From Chlorocebus sabaeus (taxonomy: Eukaryota > Chordata > Mammalia > Primates > Cercopithecidae), in assembly GCF_047675955.1 (NCBI RefSeq), contig NC_132928.1, positions 49,160,889 to 49,224,888 of the forward strand: a stretch of 64,000 nucleotides of DNA. The letters run 5' to 3'. Below the pieces are notes generated by a model. That model saw only the letters and a list, made by a program, of their open reading frames with translations. It ran no database searches and had not been told where the DNA came from. Positions 31,290 through 43,602 of the stretch are shown piece by piece. A program made the translations under genes and the position numbers. How positions within the stretch are numbered: position 1 is the stretch's first letter; each line of letters opens with the position of its first letter.

Positions 31290-33340
31290 TGGCAGTAGTG
31301 TCCTAAGCTGGACTACCAGAGTCAAGGTCCTAACCTGACTTCCCCTGGCATGACCTCTCTTCTGTTCTTAACTATAAAATTTTCTTGGGCTCTGCCTTCT
31401 CCTTAGAGTCATTTACCTACCTTCACATTCATACTGAGAGCTACCCAAAGCCATCCAATCAAGTCTATTTGTGCTTAAATTGAGTCAGATTTTCCTATTT
31501 GTAGCCAAAAACCCTGAATGGGTCTTAAGGATTAAGAATTTTGCCCACAGCTCTTACCAAAGAGACATCCAATAATCAGATACACAAAATTCTTTTCCAT
31601 AGATGTCAGTTAGCCTCTTTCCCCAGCCACCCTGGGGCTTAGTCAATGGGCTCATGCATAATGTAGCCATAGTAACAGAGATGGAAGATATGCAAGGGCT
31701 CAAAAATACTGCCTTCCTTCACCAAGGCTGGTTTGGCAACTGCTGATTGTCTAACCTGCTGATGACAGAAACCAACATTGAGTCCCTAATATAATACCAT
31801 ATTTGAAGTAGAAGTAGATCAGTGAAATATGTGGTGGCAGGTTAGTTACATCAATTTCTTTTCATCATGGAGGCGAGGGAGAGAGGCAGTAATTTATCAT
31901 CACTGGAATAGGATACTCATTATAGACGTATTTTTGACTTTCCTGCCAGCTATGTTTCTGCCAGCAATACTGACTGTGAACACCTTTATTCATCACCACA
32001 GAAACATTGTCCCATTGAGCATTGCTTCTACCAAAGAAGTGAGAGAAAGAGATGTCTATGGATTTCACTGGTCTCACCATGTGTACCATCACCTACAAGC
32101 ACATGCCCTTACAGAATGGTAGAATAACCTACTTGAGACTCAGTTATGGTACCAGCTAGACAACAGCCACCTGATACATTGGGGTGCTGTGCTATAGAAT
32201 GAGATAATGCTCTAACCAATAGCCAATACATACTGCTGCTTCTCCCAGTATAACAGCAGGAGTCTAGAAACCAAGGAGTGGTAGTATCACCCTCCATTAC
32301 TTCATATAAGGACCCAGACACAAAGGTTTTGTATCTGTTTCTCATGGCTCTTGGCTCTCTGCTGACTTAGAAGACTTAATAATGAGAAAAAGATGGCTTC
32401 CACTTAGAGACTCAACAGGCAGGATCAGCAAGGGTTCAAACCCCTTAAAATGAAAGTTTGAGTTACTGCATCAAGTAAAGTAGCATGACTAGCTGAGGTG
32501 CTGGCTGAGGGTTAAAAAGGAACATGAGGTGGAAGTAGAAGAAAGTGAAAAATATCAACTATGGGCTTGGGACCAGATGCAGAAATATGGTCTGTCCTAG
32601 CTACTCCAATTTTCTTCCTTGCTTTGAATATAGTAATAAATTTCCTTTGTTTAGTTTTTCCTCTTTCTATACCATTTTATATTACTGTGTTGGAGGTAGC
32701 GCACTTTTTAAGTTATACCTCAGGTTATAGGATATAAAAGTGCCATTGTGAGCAAACTAGAATAGGAATGAACATCCCCTTGGAGTCAGGAATTTCTCTT
32801 GGGCCTTCCTGATTTCTCAGACAGCAGCCCACTCCTCCAGCCCCTCTAATGAATTTGTAAGCACCTCATGCCCCGTATTTAGCCCTTCCTGCTTAAAATT
32901 GCTAGAGTGGTTTTCTGTTATCTGCACGTAAGCTCTGACCAAAAAGCAAAGCAAACAAAACAATCATGCAAACTATGAAAAGGCATAAGCCATGGTTATT
33001 TTGTTATTGAATCAAAATGATTAGGGAACAGTGGTTTAGATTATTTCTTTCAGTTACTTAAAAGAGCTCTTTGCTTTTTATTCAGGCTATAAAAATTGCC
33101 GTAGGCCATTATGTAGCTCCCTTTGACATGACTTTGTCTTTTATGAGTCTCACAAATGTTTTGATCAAAGGAAAGAAACACTATTTTCTGCCAACACTTA
33201 AATCTCTAAAGTTGGAGAAATAACCTTTCCCAAATTGCAGCTAGCTCCTTAGGGATAGGAATCATGCCTATGTTACTCACTCTTAACAGCACTTAACACA
33301 GTAGACTCCACATAGCAACATGAATAGATTCTTCAATATA
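31290..33340. other. Unassigned stretch
   Basis: About 2 kb in which I recognise only a short L2-like 3' end near 33245-33330 (GGGATAGGAATCATGCC and AACACAGTAGACTCC). At 31829-32122 a 97-codon frame reads WNRILIIDVFLTFLPAMFLP. It looks like old repeat-derived text, possibly retroelement internal sequence, but I cannot place it. No gene is supported. Confidence 0.4.
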
Positions 33341-33344
33341 TGCT

Positions 33345-34132
33345 TTTATTTTTTCCTGGAGTAATAAGCATGGTGATTTGAGGGTCTATGACCTCCTAGA
33401 TTTCTGGGCCTGTGATGTGGGGCAGCCTTAAAGATCTCTGAAATGCCTTTGGGGTCTTTCTCCCATTGTCTCATGATTAGCCTCTGGCTCCCTTCTATCT
33501 GAACCAATCTTTTAGCAAAGTGTCCGTGGAGAACATGCTTCTTCACTCTACATGGCCAGTCTGCAAACTTTCCAAATCTTGCCATCCTCTTAACTATTAA
33601 TTATGTCTTTAAGTCATATCTTTGCACTCACATCTCACTGCATGCAGTTCAAAGTAGCCACGCAGCAGCCTGAATGCTTTGCTGCTTAGGTATTTATTCT
33701 GCCATATATCTCAGCTTATTGCTCTTAAATTCTGCATTTCATGAAGTCCTAGGATATGAACACAATTTGGCCGAGGTCTTTGCTACTTTATAGCAAGGAT
33801 GGCCTGTACTCCAGTTTCCTCATCTCCAACCGAGACCTCATCAGATCATTTCCACTTGAGACCCAATCAGAAAGGCCGTTACTGTCCATTTTTCTGCCAA
33901 CATTCTGGTCACAACCACTTAAGTAATCTCTAAGAAGTTCCATACTTTCTCTAGTCTTCTCTTCTGAGCCCTCACCAGGATCATGCTTAATGTTCTGTTC
34001 ATGACAACCTAGTCTTTTTCTATCCTGCTTCTCTAAAGTCTCCTAGCTTCTACCCACTATCCAGTTTCAAAGCCCTTTCCACATTTTCAGGTGTCCATTA
34101 TAGCAACAACTCCACTTCTGGTACCAATTTTC
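33345..34132 (-). mobile_element. MaLR (MST/THE1-like) internal region, minus strand
   Basis: Read on the minus strand from 34132, it follows the LTR with an AAATTGGTACCAGAAGTGGAG-like leader (plus: CTCCACTTCTGGTACCAATTTT). Matches to known MaLR internal text then follow: the complement of CACATTTTCAGGTGTCCATTATAGCAACAAC and of CTGAATGCTTTGCTGCTTAGG. Such internals lack functional retroviral genes, and a 79-codon frame at 33346-33585 is residual. The distal LTR was not found. Confidence 0.75.
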
Positions 34133-34514
34133 TGTCTTAGTCCATTTTCTGCTGTTATAATGGAATATCACAGTCTGGGTAATTTACAAAGAACCGGTAT
34201 TTATTTGGATTATGGTTTTGGCGGCTTGGAAGTCCAAGATCGTGCTGCTGGCATCTGGAGAGGGTAATCCCAATGGTAGAAGGTGGAAGGTGAGCACATA
34301 AGAAAGAGAAAGGCAGCAGGGGCTGGACTCATTTTGTAACAGCCCACTCTTGTGATGACTAACCTGCTCTCACAATAGTGACATTAATCTATTCATGAAG
34401 GCTCTGACCTAATGACCCAATTACCTCTTTTTAGGTCTTACCTCTCAACACTGTTGCATTGGGATTCAGTTTTCAACATATGCCCTTTTGGGAACATATT
34501 CAAGCCACAGCACT
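34133..34514 (-). mobile_element. MaLR LTR (MST/MLT1-type), minus strand
   Basis: TGTCTTAGTCCATTTTCTGCTG, then TATCACAGTCTGGGTAATTTACAAAGAA through CCTCTCAACACTGTTGCATTGGGATTCAG. This is the complement of a MaLR LTR. With the internal region on its left it is the 5' LTR of a partial minus-strand element. Confidence 0.85.
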
Positions 34515-34624
34515 TACCATGGCCACAGAGAATCTGGCTCTTGTTCTCTCTCTCCATCATCTTTTTCCACCCGACTCCTGTGCTTCCACTGTGCTCCAGT
34601 TTCACTCGTCTTTCTTTGAGGCAT

Positions 34625-34938
34625 CAAGCTCTTTTCTTTTCTTTTCTTTTTAGAGACAGAGTTCTGCTCTGTCACTGGGTGGAGTGCAGTGCCATGATCA
34701 TAGCTCACTGTAAGCTCAAACTACTGGGCTCAAGTAATCCTTCTGCCTAAGCCTCCCAAGTAGTTGGGACTACAAGTGCATGGCACCACACTCGGCTCAT
34801 TTTTAATTTTTTTTTTTTGTAGAGACAGGGTCTCACTATGTTGCCCAGGCTGGTTCCAAACTCCTGACTATAAGTGATCCTCCTGCTTCAGCCTCCCAAA
34901 GCACTGGGATTACAGTCATGAGCCACCAAACCCAACTA
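34625..34938 (-). mobile_element. AluJ-like, minus strand, in an L2
   Basis: T-rich start, AGAGACAGAGTTCTGCTCTGTCACTGGGTGGAG, ending CACCAAACCCAACTAG. The flanks AAGCTCTTTTC and AAGCTCTTATC are the duplication. L2-like text continues on both sides. Confidence 0.93.
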
Positions 34939-34939
34939 G

Positions 34940-35285
34940 CAAGCTCTTATCTTTGTTAGGTCTTTTGCATGTATTATTTTTCTGCATGAGATGTTCTCCT
35001 CCCTTTCTTCCTGCACAACTTTCAAACTTCAACTTAGCTATTACTGACTATCCATGCCCCTTCTAACTCAGGTTCTCCCTATCATACATAGAACCCTGTA
35101 CATTTCTTTTACCATTCTTATTACAGTTTGTGGATAAATATTATTTCTAAGATTGTTAAGGTCTGGGTCCTCCTCCTGGATAACGGATTCTTAGTAGGTA
35201 GAGATTTTGTTTGTTTTGCTTCTGTTGGCTTCTGTTTTATCCTCTAGATGAAGAGTAGGTACTCAGTGTTTCTAGAATGGATGAT
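34940..35285 (+). repeat. L2 LINE 3' end, plus strand
   Basis: GTCTTTTGCATGTATTATTTTTCTGCATGAGATG, then CAACTTTCAAACTTCAACTTAGC and a final GAAGAGTAGGTACTCAGTGTTTC. The 5' side (about 34545-34624) lies across the Alu. Confidence 0.65.
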
Positions 35286-36565
35286 TTAGCCAAGGGTTTG
35301 AAGAGCTTAAAATAATAATTACCAAAAAAATAATTTGCTGTGTCTGTTTTCTGCTAATACATAAGAAACACCTAACAAATATTTGTTGGTTAATTAATTG
35401 ACTAACTAACTTTAGATTGATATTTTGGGTGGGAAGAAAGGTATCACACCTAGAGGTAGGTTAGGATCAAAGATACTGAGATATAATGACAGTCAACCCT
35501 TTTCTTATTGTGGTGAAAGTATAAATTATCATAGTGAGGATTAGGTACAAACATTTATAATTACTTTAATGATAGGATCTCTCATAAGAAAAAGAAAGCA
35601 AGATGTGCTATAGCTGAATATTACTGGGCATGGTTATGTTACACGCAATGAGAAGCTATCATTGACTAAAAAGGGCTGTGGACTGAAATCAAACATCTCA
35701 GTTTATTCAGCAGGCCTGGAAAAAGAAGGAGAGTAGATGTTAAATATGAGGGGCATAGAGAAAGCCCTTTCTACTTGGGCAGAAAATGATATTTTATATC
35801 TTCAGCAGCAGTCCCAGTTGACAGCCCAATCCGACAGTTATTGATGATAAGCCTCATGCTGTGGTTAAATATTTTGTGGTATAATTAATTTAAATATATC
35901 ATGGGAACCCATAGTCTTGGCTTGAGAAGCTAAGCTGCATTCACCCTAGGTTTCCTGTTAATATTTCAGGACATGTCTGGGTATAGCAGAAGTTTATGTA
36001 CCAAGAGGCCCTATAATAGCCATCAGACCAGGGGGAAAAAGAGGTGAGGCTCACAACTTTGGTTCAAGGTCAGTATCAGCAGGAGGCATAATTAAGTCCC
36101 AGACAGCATCTGTCATTCTGATTGTCCCCTAGTCCAGTGTAGCTCAGGGACAATCAGAGGAGTGAACGAAAACAAAGCATAATGTAGAGCACTACTTTGC
36201 AATCTACAAAATAACTGGGGACTATGGGAAGGCGGGCAGGTTGCAATGTGGAGCACGTGAGAACTCAGAATTGACACAGCAGAACAACCTATAGCTTGGA
36301 TCAGAGAGGGCACAGGACTGGAGACCAGGCTGCAATAGCATCAAGGAGCCCCTGGTACCTTTGGTGAGCATTGTGCCTGTGATGCTTCTTTGCAGCTTTG
36401 GAAGCATTTGCAGCAGTATATTGACCTTGGCTGCAGAATGGGAGACAGTGCTGTGACAAACCAAAACAAGAGAGGGGAAATGCATGCGGAAACAAAGAAT
36501 ACTAGCTCATGACCACCCAGGAGCACTCCTGGGCACTTTCAGAACTAATTGGAAGGAATTGATTA
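35286..36565. other. Unassigned stretch
   Basis: About 1.3 kb without recognisable repeats or genes. Overlapping minus-strand frames at 36113-36526 (60-87 codons) share the same DNA in different phases and have no motif. Confidence 0.45.
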
Positions 36566-37012
36566 TGGGTTGAATTGTGTGCCCTGGAAAGATATATTAG
36601 AGGCCTAACCGCCAGTACCTCAGAACGTGACCTTATTTGGAAATAAGGTCATTGCAGATGTAATCAAGTTAGGATGAGGCCATTAGGGTGGGCCCCAGTC
36701 CAATATTACTGGTGTCCTTATAAGAAGATTAAAATGCCACGTGAAGACAGAGATGCACAGACAATGCCACGTGACTACAGAAGCAGAGACTAGAGTGATG
36801 AAGCTGCAAGCCAAGGTGTGCCAAGGATTGGCAACCACCACCAGATGCTAGGAAGAGGCAAGGACGGGGCCTTCTCTATAGGTTTCAGAGGGAACATAGC
36901 CCTGTTGACACCTGGATTCAGAGTAGCCTCCAGAACTGTGAGACAATCACTTCGTGTTGGTTTAAGCCACTGTGGTGCTTTGCTCTAGCGGCCCTGGGGA
37001 ACTAACACAGAA
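36566..37012 (+). mobile_element. MLT1-type solo LTR, plus strand
   Basis: TTATGGGTTGAATTGTGTGCCCTGG, GTGACCTTATTTGGAAATAAGGTCATTGCAGATGTAATCAAGTTAGG and AACTGTGAGACAATCAC, ending GGGAACTAACACA. All are in sense order. An internal imperfect duplication, ATGCCACGTGAAGACAGAG and ATGCCACGTGACTACAGAAG, lies near 36735 and 36765. Confidence 0.88.
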
Positions 37013-37224
37013 TTTCAGGAGGAGAGTTTTTCAGAGTGAATAGGACAGAGCCATTTTGACCCTAATTTTCCCCCATAGATTTTCAAAGCCACAGAAACAC
37101 AACTTACATATAAAACTATAAAAATAAACATGCCAAAGAGCTAAGTTTTTATTTGCTGACTTGAATTTGGTCAATGTGCCACTAACTAGTACATTTCATG
37201 CAACTTTAAGACCAGCCTGCATCT

Positions 37225-37310
37225 AATTAAATGAGATAATGTATGTAAAGCTCTTAAAACAGTACCTGGCACCTAGTAAAGCTTCAATATATGTTGGATA
37301 GTGTCAGTAA
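37225..37310 (+). repeat. MIR 3' part
   Basis: AATGAGATAATGTATGTAAAGCTCTTAAAACAGTACCTGGCACCTAGTAAAGCTTCAATATATG, the 3' half of MIR in sense. Confidence 0.75.
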
Positions 37311-37829
37311 TATTGTCATCTAATTGTCCTAATCCTTGAGCTCTCAGCTGCTCATCTCCTCTGCATCTAAGATCTGCCGAAAGCTGCTGAGAAAACCTCA
37401 CACCTAGGCAATCTGGTGTCACTAAAAGGTAAATATCACCAATCTCACCAGAGTCCTTCACCCTGCCTTGGTTTCCCTAGTAAATGCCTTCTCCTATTCA
37501 CTACGATGTATTCTAAATTGTGGTTCCTCAAACCTCCACCACCCCCATTTCTCAGCTCATCCCCAGCAGGGCATTCCTAGCACTGAACAAAGACAAAACC
37601 TTAGAAAAAATATCCCCCAACTCTCACCACTAAACCTACCAACCCGCATATATCCACAGCTGTCGTGGATTTCTCCCTGTTATTTGGACACGAAAGCACT
37701 TTTCTGGTCCAGATAGTCATTCTTTATTCTTCCCTCTTCCTCATTCACACTTTCAATCCATAAGCAAATGTTAAGTCTACTTACCAGATAGCTTGCCAAG
37801 CCACACATTTTTGCTTCTCGCCATGGCCA

Positions 37830-38030
37830 CCAGCTTGGCCCAAACAAGCCTCATTTTGTCACTGTTCTGCTTAAACTGTTTCAGTGATTTCCTAGTGCCG
37901 TACCGATCAAGAAAATCCTTCACATGTTTACAAGACCTCTCTCCAGGCTGGATCCCTCATAATCCAAGCTCTATCAGCTTTTGTAGCCTCACCTCTTACT
38001 CTGTTCTGTACTTCTAACATGCTACACTCT
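37830..38030 (+). repeat. L2 LINE fragment, plus strand
   Basis: CATTTTGTCACTGTTCTGCTTAAACTG, then ATTTCCTAGTGCCGTACC, ATGTTTACAAGACCTCTC and CCTCACCTCTTACTC. This is the L2 C-terminal and 3' UTR order. Confidence 0.65.
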
Positions 38031-38069
38031 AGGCTAGAGAGTAACTCAAAATACTGTCACTTCCTCATT

Positions 38070-38275
38070 AAAATAATAACATTCACATAATGCTTACTGT
38101 GAACTGGGCATATAGCAACTCACTTCTCAGGGCAACAATGAGATTAGTACTATTGCTATCGTCATTTAATGATAAGGAAAGGGAGGCACAGAAGTTAAGT
38201 GATTTGCCCAAAGTGCAAGGAAAGTAATAGCAAGCCAGGATTTGAACCAAATGTTCAAATGCTGCAGTGCAGTCC
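38070..38275 (-). repeat. MIR SINE, minus strand
   Basis: Complement of MIR: AATGCTTACTGTGAACTGGGCATATAGCAACTC, ATGATAAGGAAAGGGAGGCACAGAAGTTAAGTGATTTGCCC, then CAAGCCAGGATTTGAACC. Confidence 0.8.
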
Positions 38276-38489
38276 AGCCCCTGTTCTGTTCTCTGATCTT
38301 ACCTGCATGCCTCTAGACTCCTCCCTCAGTCCCAGCATTCACTACCATCCTTTATATTTGGCTGATTCCTATAATTCCCTCATGACTCAGTATAAACATC
38401 CCTTCCTCAGCGTCAGATCTCCTTGCTCTGTCTCATATCTTCCCATCCTCCATATTATAATATTGTTAAATATCTATCTCCTCTGCTAC

Positions 38490-38600
38490 GCTGTCAGTTC
38501 CATGAGGACAGGAAACATATCTGCTCTATTGATAGCCACACCTTCACTTCTTAGCATATACTTGACAGATAGTAGGTGCTCATTAAGCATTTTTTGATTT
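38490..38600 (+). repeat. L2 LINE 3' terminus
   Basis: CTGTCAGTTCCATGAGGACAGGAAACATATCTGC to TTGACAGATAGTAGGTGCTCATTAAG. Confidence 0.75.
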
Positions 38601-39239
38601 AATGAAAGAACAAGTAATAACTAATCACCTTGAAGAATTTCTGTGTATATAGAACACATAACATCATACCTGGCACATAACATGGACTTGATAAATATTT
38701 ATTTGATATTGTGTTCCAGAAATGGCAAGGAATCCAGTTTGACTAGTGTCAAGGGTGTGAAAAGAGGTTTTGGCAAATGGTTGAGCCAAAAGAGGAGGGA
38801 GTTCCATGATAGAAGAAAGGGGTTATCAGCAGTATATAATCTTGCAAAGGCAAATACTAGCATTTCAAAATCCCTCCTTCTCAGCCCATGATGGTTCTGA
38901 ATTTTTCTTTTAAACACGCCACCCAATCATGTTACTTCTGCAAAGTGTAATTGGCATGCTCATGGGACCCTGGCATAAAAGACTCATGCACTAATGACCC
39001 AGGTGAAAACAAAGGTCTGCTTGGGTGTATTTATATAACACAAACAGCTACCTCCTCCCTACTCATAAAGGGTCTGATTATCAAAAAAATCTAATCTCTA
39101 TGAGCACAATAAAAGATTTCCTATCCCTATCTCCTTTGGAGAAAGTAAATGTATTATCCTCAAAAGCCTTCCTGGAACACTGGGTTAATCCCTTTAAAAA
39201 GATACATCTGGACACCCTAACTTCATTACAATTCTAGAC

Positions 39240-40240
39240 TTGAATGCTACCAGGTATATTTTTTTCTTCCCCCAACTGCATGGTGCCAGGGAGTCTAGAG
39301 ACAGCAGTCAGCAAACCAGGTTCAAATCATTGTCTCTTTGAGGCTGTGTTTTGGCAGCCCTGGCGACAGCAGACTCACCCTTCAAGGAGCAGTAAACTTC
39401 TTGTCACCCTTGAGTGACCCTCTAAGGAAAAACTGGAAAGAGAAGAAGATAACACCCAGGGAAAACAGCCGATTTACCATCTGTACAAACGTGCATCTAA
39501 CTGGCCTGCCGTGAGAGTCCTTGGGAAAGGGCTTTGGTAAAACAGCAATTGCCAACATGTGGAGTCAAGCCGCTGCGCTCTATACAGGCCAGAACCACAA
39601 AAGATTGTGCTATGTGTCAGAAACCACCACCATTACAAAGGTGCTTTATCCCAAACCATTTCGTTAAATCAAATCCCCACCAACTATAGGGTGATGAGTG
39701 TATAGAACTCTTGTCATAGGATCAGCGTCTTTGGTCCTATTTTCACACCACAGGAGACATTTATCCCTTTACAACATTCTGATCTATGGCTAGCTCTTAA
39801 TTATATTTGCCGCCAAGAATCCGTTAATGAAGGGCTATTTCATGGCCTTTGGCAAAAACCTCAGACTCAGCAACCAAGGAGCTGAAAGCCCTGACCTCAA
39901 GGCAATCTCCACACCAGCCTCCTGCTTGATGCATATTTCAAAAGTTTCCAGGTTTTAAAGCATGGATTACCTTTGCAAATGAAAAATTGAACAAGCAGAT
40001 GCATTTAGTGGCGTGTTATTACAGTTCCAGTGATTTTGAAAAGGCTGCTCAGTTTAACCAGAGGCAGAATTTCAAATGAACATAGAAATAATTATTCACT
40101 GCTTTTTTCATTATTTTCTGTTTATTCTAATAGGATTTAAAATATAGTACCTATTGATCCCCACCTAAGGTTTCTTGCCTTTATGCATATATCAATCTAC
40201 TGAAAAATCATGCATATTGATAAAATATTTAATGCTTCAG
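39240..40240. other. Repeat-poor stretch, candidate conserved element
   Basis: About 1 kb with no recognisable repeat, unusual in this window. It has balanced base composition and no open frame worth noting. Its texture, with many AT-core homeodomain-like sites such as CTCTTAATTATATTTG near 39800, is like that of conserved noncoding DNA. Function is not shown. Confidence 0.4.
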
Positions 40241-40750
40241 GGGCATTCAATATTCACCCACCTCCCAAATAGGTTGTTTGTCTGTTTTATCTAAATAGGA
40301 TCTTGCGTGGTAATGCAATTTTAAACTCCAGTCAAAAGGTAGAGTTTTTTTTTTCAAATATTTCAAGATTTCATTTATGAGAAAAATGATTAAAACAGAA
40401 AGTAAAAGAAAGCAGTGTTGTCTTTGCCAGTAGATAGCATTCAATCATTACCCGCCAGGTACGTGGTATTTTACTAGATGCCATTTATCAAAATACATTC
40501 ATTGTGCACCTATGATCTACTAGGTACTTCCTCAGATGAAAAGATTATAGACACACAGTCTCTGCTCCATACATTCAAATCTAGAAACAAATAGTTACAA
40601 CATAGTGTGGTAAGTATCATGGGAGTACACTACATGTTTACTGTACTAGATGTATAGATGTATAAATGAAGAAATGAATGAATGAGCATGGAAAATTTCA
40701 GAGCATAATAAAATCGACATGAAACACAGGCAATAAATACACAGTATTCA

Positions 40751-41054
40751 GGCTGGGCGCAGTGGCTCATGCCTGTAATCCCGGCACTTTGGGAGGCCGA
40801 GGCAGGCAGATCACCTGAGGTCAGGAGTTCAAAACCAGCCTGGCCAACATAGTGAAACTCCATCTCTACTAAAAATACAAAAAAATTAGCTGGGTATGGT
40901 GGTGGGTGCCTGTAATCCCAGCAACTCAGGAGGCTGAGGCAGGAGAATCTCTTGAACTCGGGAGGTGGAGGTTGCAGTGAGCTAAGACTGCGCCATTGCT
41001 CTCCTCCAGTCTGTGTGACAGAGCAAGACTCTGTCTCAAACAAACAAACAAAAA
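40751..41054 (+). mobile_element. Alu, plus strand (first of tandem pair)
   Basis: GGCTGGGCGCAGTGGCTCATGCC to ACTCTGTCTCAAACAAACAAACAAAAA. The repeat ACACAGTATTCAG precedes it (40738-40750). The matching ATACAGTATTCAG occurs only after the second Alu (41351-41363), so the pair shares one duplication. Confidence 0.95.
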
Positions 41055-41059
41055 AGAAC

Positions 41060-41335
41060 CCTGTAATCTGTAATATCAGCAGTTAGGGAGGCCGAGGCAG
41101 GTGGATCACCTGAGGTCAGGAGTTTGGGACCAGCCTGTCTAACATGGTGAAACCCCATCTTTACTAAACATACAAAATTAGCCATGCATGGTGGCATGGG
41201 CCTGTAATTCCAGCTACTTTGGAGGTTGAAGCTGGAGAATCACTTGAACCCAGGAGGCAGAGGTTACAATGAGCCGAGATCATGCCACTGCACTCCAGCC
41301 TGGGCAACAATAGTGAAACTCCATCTCAAAAAATA
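41060..41335 (+). mobile_element. Alu, plus strand (second of tandem pair)
   Basis: Begins within the first box, CCCTGTAATCTGTAATATCAGCAG, lacking about 25 nt of the 5' end, and ends CCATCTCAAAAAATAAATAATAA. It is in the same orientation, directly after the first Alu's A-tail. Confidence 0.92.
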
Positions 41336-41364
41336 AATAATAATTTTAAAATACAGTATTCAGT

Positions 41365-43286
41365 AATAATAATAGAGGATGGACTATCTTAATTTATTTA
41401 TTTATTTTTTAGATTTTAGCTCCTACTTAGATGAGAAAGCATGAACTATTTCTCCATTTTAAATTGAGAACATTTCAAGAGGATTCTAAAGACTAAAATC
41501 TTTTAGATGTAGGGTTACAAAAGAAATGAGAAGTCCTACATTCAATTTACTTATGATGTGTTGGTAAAACCGAACAAACGTGAAACACATATGATAGTAA
41601 AGAACTAAACTGCATAATATAGGGAAAATAAGAGGGATGGAAATCAGATTGTTACACAATGATATTATTACTCAAGCTCTTATTTTGAAATTATGTCTTC
41701 TCTAGATTCAATTATTATGACATTCCCATGTTAATCTTTTCGTTGTAACTGCAATTAACCACAGTGTAAGTCACTCCAAGTGAAGGTATTGGAAAGTGGT
41801 ATAAGGCCAAATTGGGCCAATTCCCTCTCTTTGGGCCTTCAAAGTGCAATATAATATCAATTTTCACCGCAAAGGGAATAAAACCCTCATTTGTCACTCT
41901 TTCAGAAGAAAGATTTAAAAAATTATACATCAAAAAAACTTTTCAAAGACTTCTGTGGACTCTTAACTCAGTGCCAGAGAAAAGAAAGAAAATGAAGATA
42001 GGTTTACGCCTAAAAATATGGTTAGTTTTTGGTCTAAAGAAGTATGTTACAATTTTATTATTACTTTGCTATGTGACCTTGGTCTTCATTGCCTCCTTAA
42101 TAAAATAAGAATAATAACCATGCCTACCTACCTGACAATAATGCATGCTTATCAAGTAAAATAACAACTCTAAAATGTTTGAAAACATTGTAAAAATATT
42201 AAAATACTATATTAGATTTGTTGTACATTTGAATGATAAAGTTGAAATAGGATGATATTTTTCATCTATAAAGGATGGGATGGCTTTGTTATAGGGAAAG
42301 GAAAAGCATATTATAATGTACATAATCCTCCAACAGTCTATGCAATAATAGAAATGAAGTAGTAAAAATATTACAATTTTTTCTCTTTTAACAGATGCGT
42401 CTATTTCTAGTTCCAGGGTACAGTTAGTTTTCACATTACTCTTTTTTCCTTGCTAACCCTTTCATCATATTTTCATAAACATTACCAAGGCTACTTCTTG
42501 ACTTTTCCTTTAAAATATTATTTTGATTATCAAATTTTATGTGAAAACCTGAAGGAAGAAAACCATAAACCTGTTCTTTCCTCTAACAAAACCTGGCCTT
42601 GCTTCTGCCAAGAACATCTAGAAGTCGTTAAAAATAGCACAGTTCTTTATTTGGACTCAATTGACTTTTACTTCTGTAGACCTGTCAAAACGTTAAATAA
42701 TAAATTGTTATCTCTGAATAGATTCATCTTTGCCCAAGATACAGTTGAAAAATGTGTTTTAGATGAGTCATTTAACCAGAATAATCTTCCTTTGGATTAC
42801 TGGAGTCATTAGGGGGAAAAAAATACAAAATCATGTGAGTAATTTTCCATGTATCTAGGGTTCAATATCTCAAATGTTTCACAGGCCTTCTGCATCACAA
42901 GGCAGTTTATTTAAAAATACAGGCACATCCTCTTCTCTGCTTCTCCATGTCACTTCCTCTTTAGCAGCTGAAGGCAGGCCTATCATCGATGAACAGGGTG
43001 TCAGCCAATGCCGGTTGTGCTTCTGTGTCATCATTCTAAGATAGGAATGAGCACGGGCATATTTGAAAGGCCCAAGGCAGAGAGCTCTTTTCCTCTTCTC
43101 CGTCATCATTTTAACAACAACAACAACAACAAACAAAAGTTATTAACAACAATCAAAACAGCATGGGCACAATGCAAAGGTACAACCTCTATAGCTATAT
43201 AGAGCTGCAGCCAAATAGCCAGCCACGTGTTTGCTGCTGTTGTTGGGGAAGAAAGGAAATGTTGCTTTGGTTCAAAGAAGAGGGGA
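41365..43286. other. AT-rich stretch with one MIR
   Basis: Mostly single-copy-looking sequence. A MIR (plus) at about 42060-42190 is seen from TTGCTATGTGACCTTGGTCTTCATTGCCTCC. A (CAA)6-like run lies at 43113-43132. Frames of 98 and 120 codons at 41812-42108 and 42450-42812 have no recognisable domain and are AT-rich chance frames. Confidence 0.5.
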
Positions 43287-43602
43287 GGGGCTGGGGGGCG
43301 ATGGCTCATGCCTATAATCCCAGCACTTTGGGAGACCCAGGCAGGTGGATCGCTTGAGCTCAGGAGTTGGAAACCAGACTGGCACACCCACCATGGCAAC
43401 ATGGTGAGACCCTGTCTCTACAAAGAATTTTTTTTTTTTAATTAGCTGGGCATGGCAGGACCACCTGTAGTCCTAGCTACACGGGAGGCTGAGGTGGGAG
43501 GATTGCTTGAGCCTGGGAGGTCGAGGCTGCAGTGAGCCATGATCATACCACTGCACTCCAGCCTGGGTGGCACAGCAAGACCATCTAAAAAAGTAAAAAT
43601 AA
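43287..43602 (+). mobile_element. AluJ-like, plus strand
   Basis: GGGCTGGGGGGCGATGGCTCATGCC to CACAGCAAGACCATCTAAAAAAG. An extra segment of about 15 nt sits in the left arm (CTGGCACACCCACCATGGCAACATGG). The form GGTCGAGGCTGCAGTGAGCCATGATC is J-type. Confidence 0.92.

Noticed and set aside
31829..32122. 97-codon frame with a hydrophobic segment
   Set aside because: No recognisable family, a competing frame on the other strand, and composition suggests old repeat-derived DNA.
33345..34514. Possible coding provirus
   Set aside because: The text matches MaLR internal and LTR sequence, which lack functional retroviral genes. Only short decayed frames remain.
42450..42812. 120-codon plus-strand frame
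   Set aside because: AT-rich with no domain, no conserved motif, no splice or promoter context that I can see.
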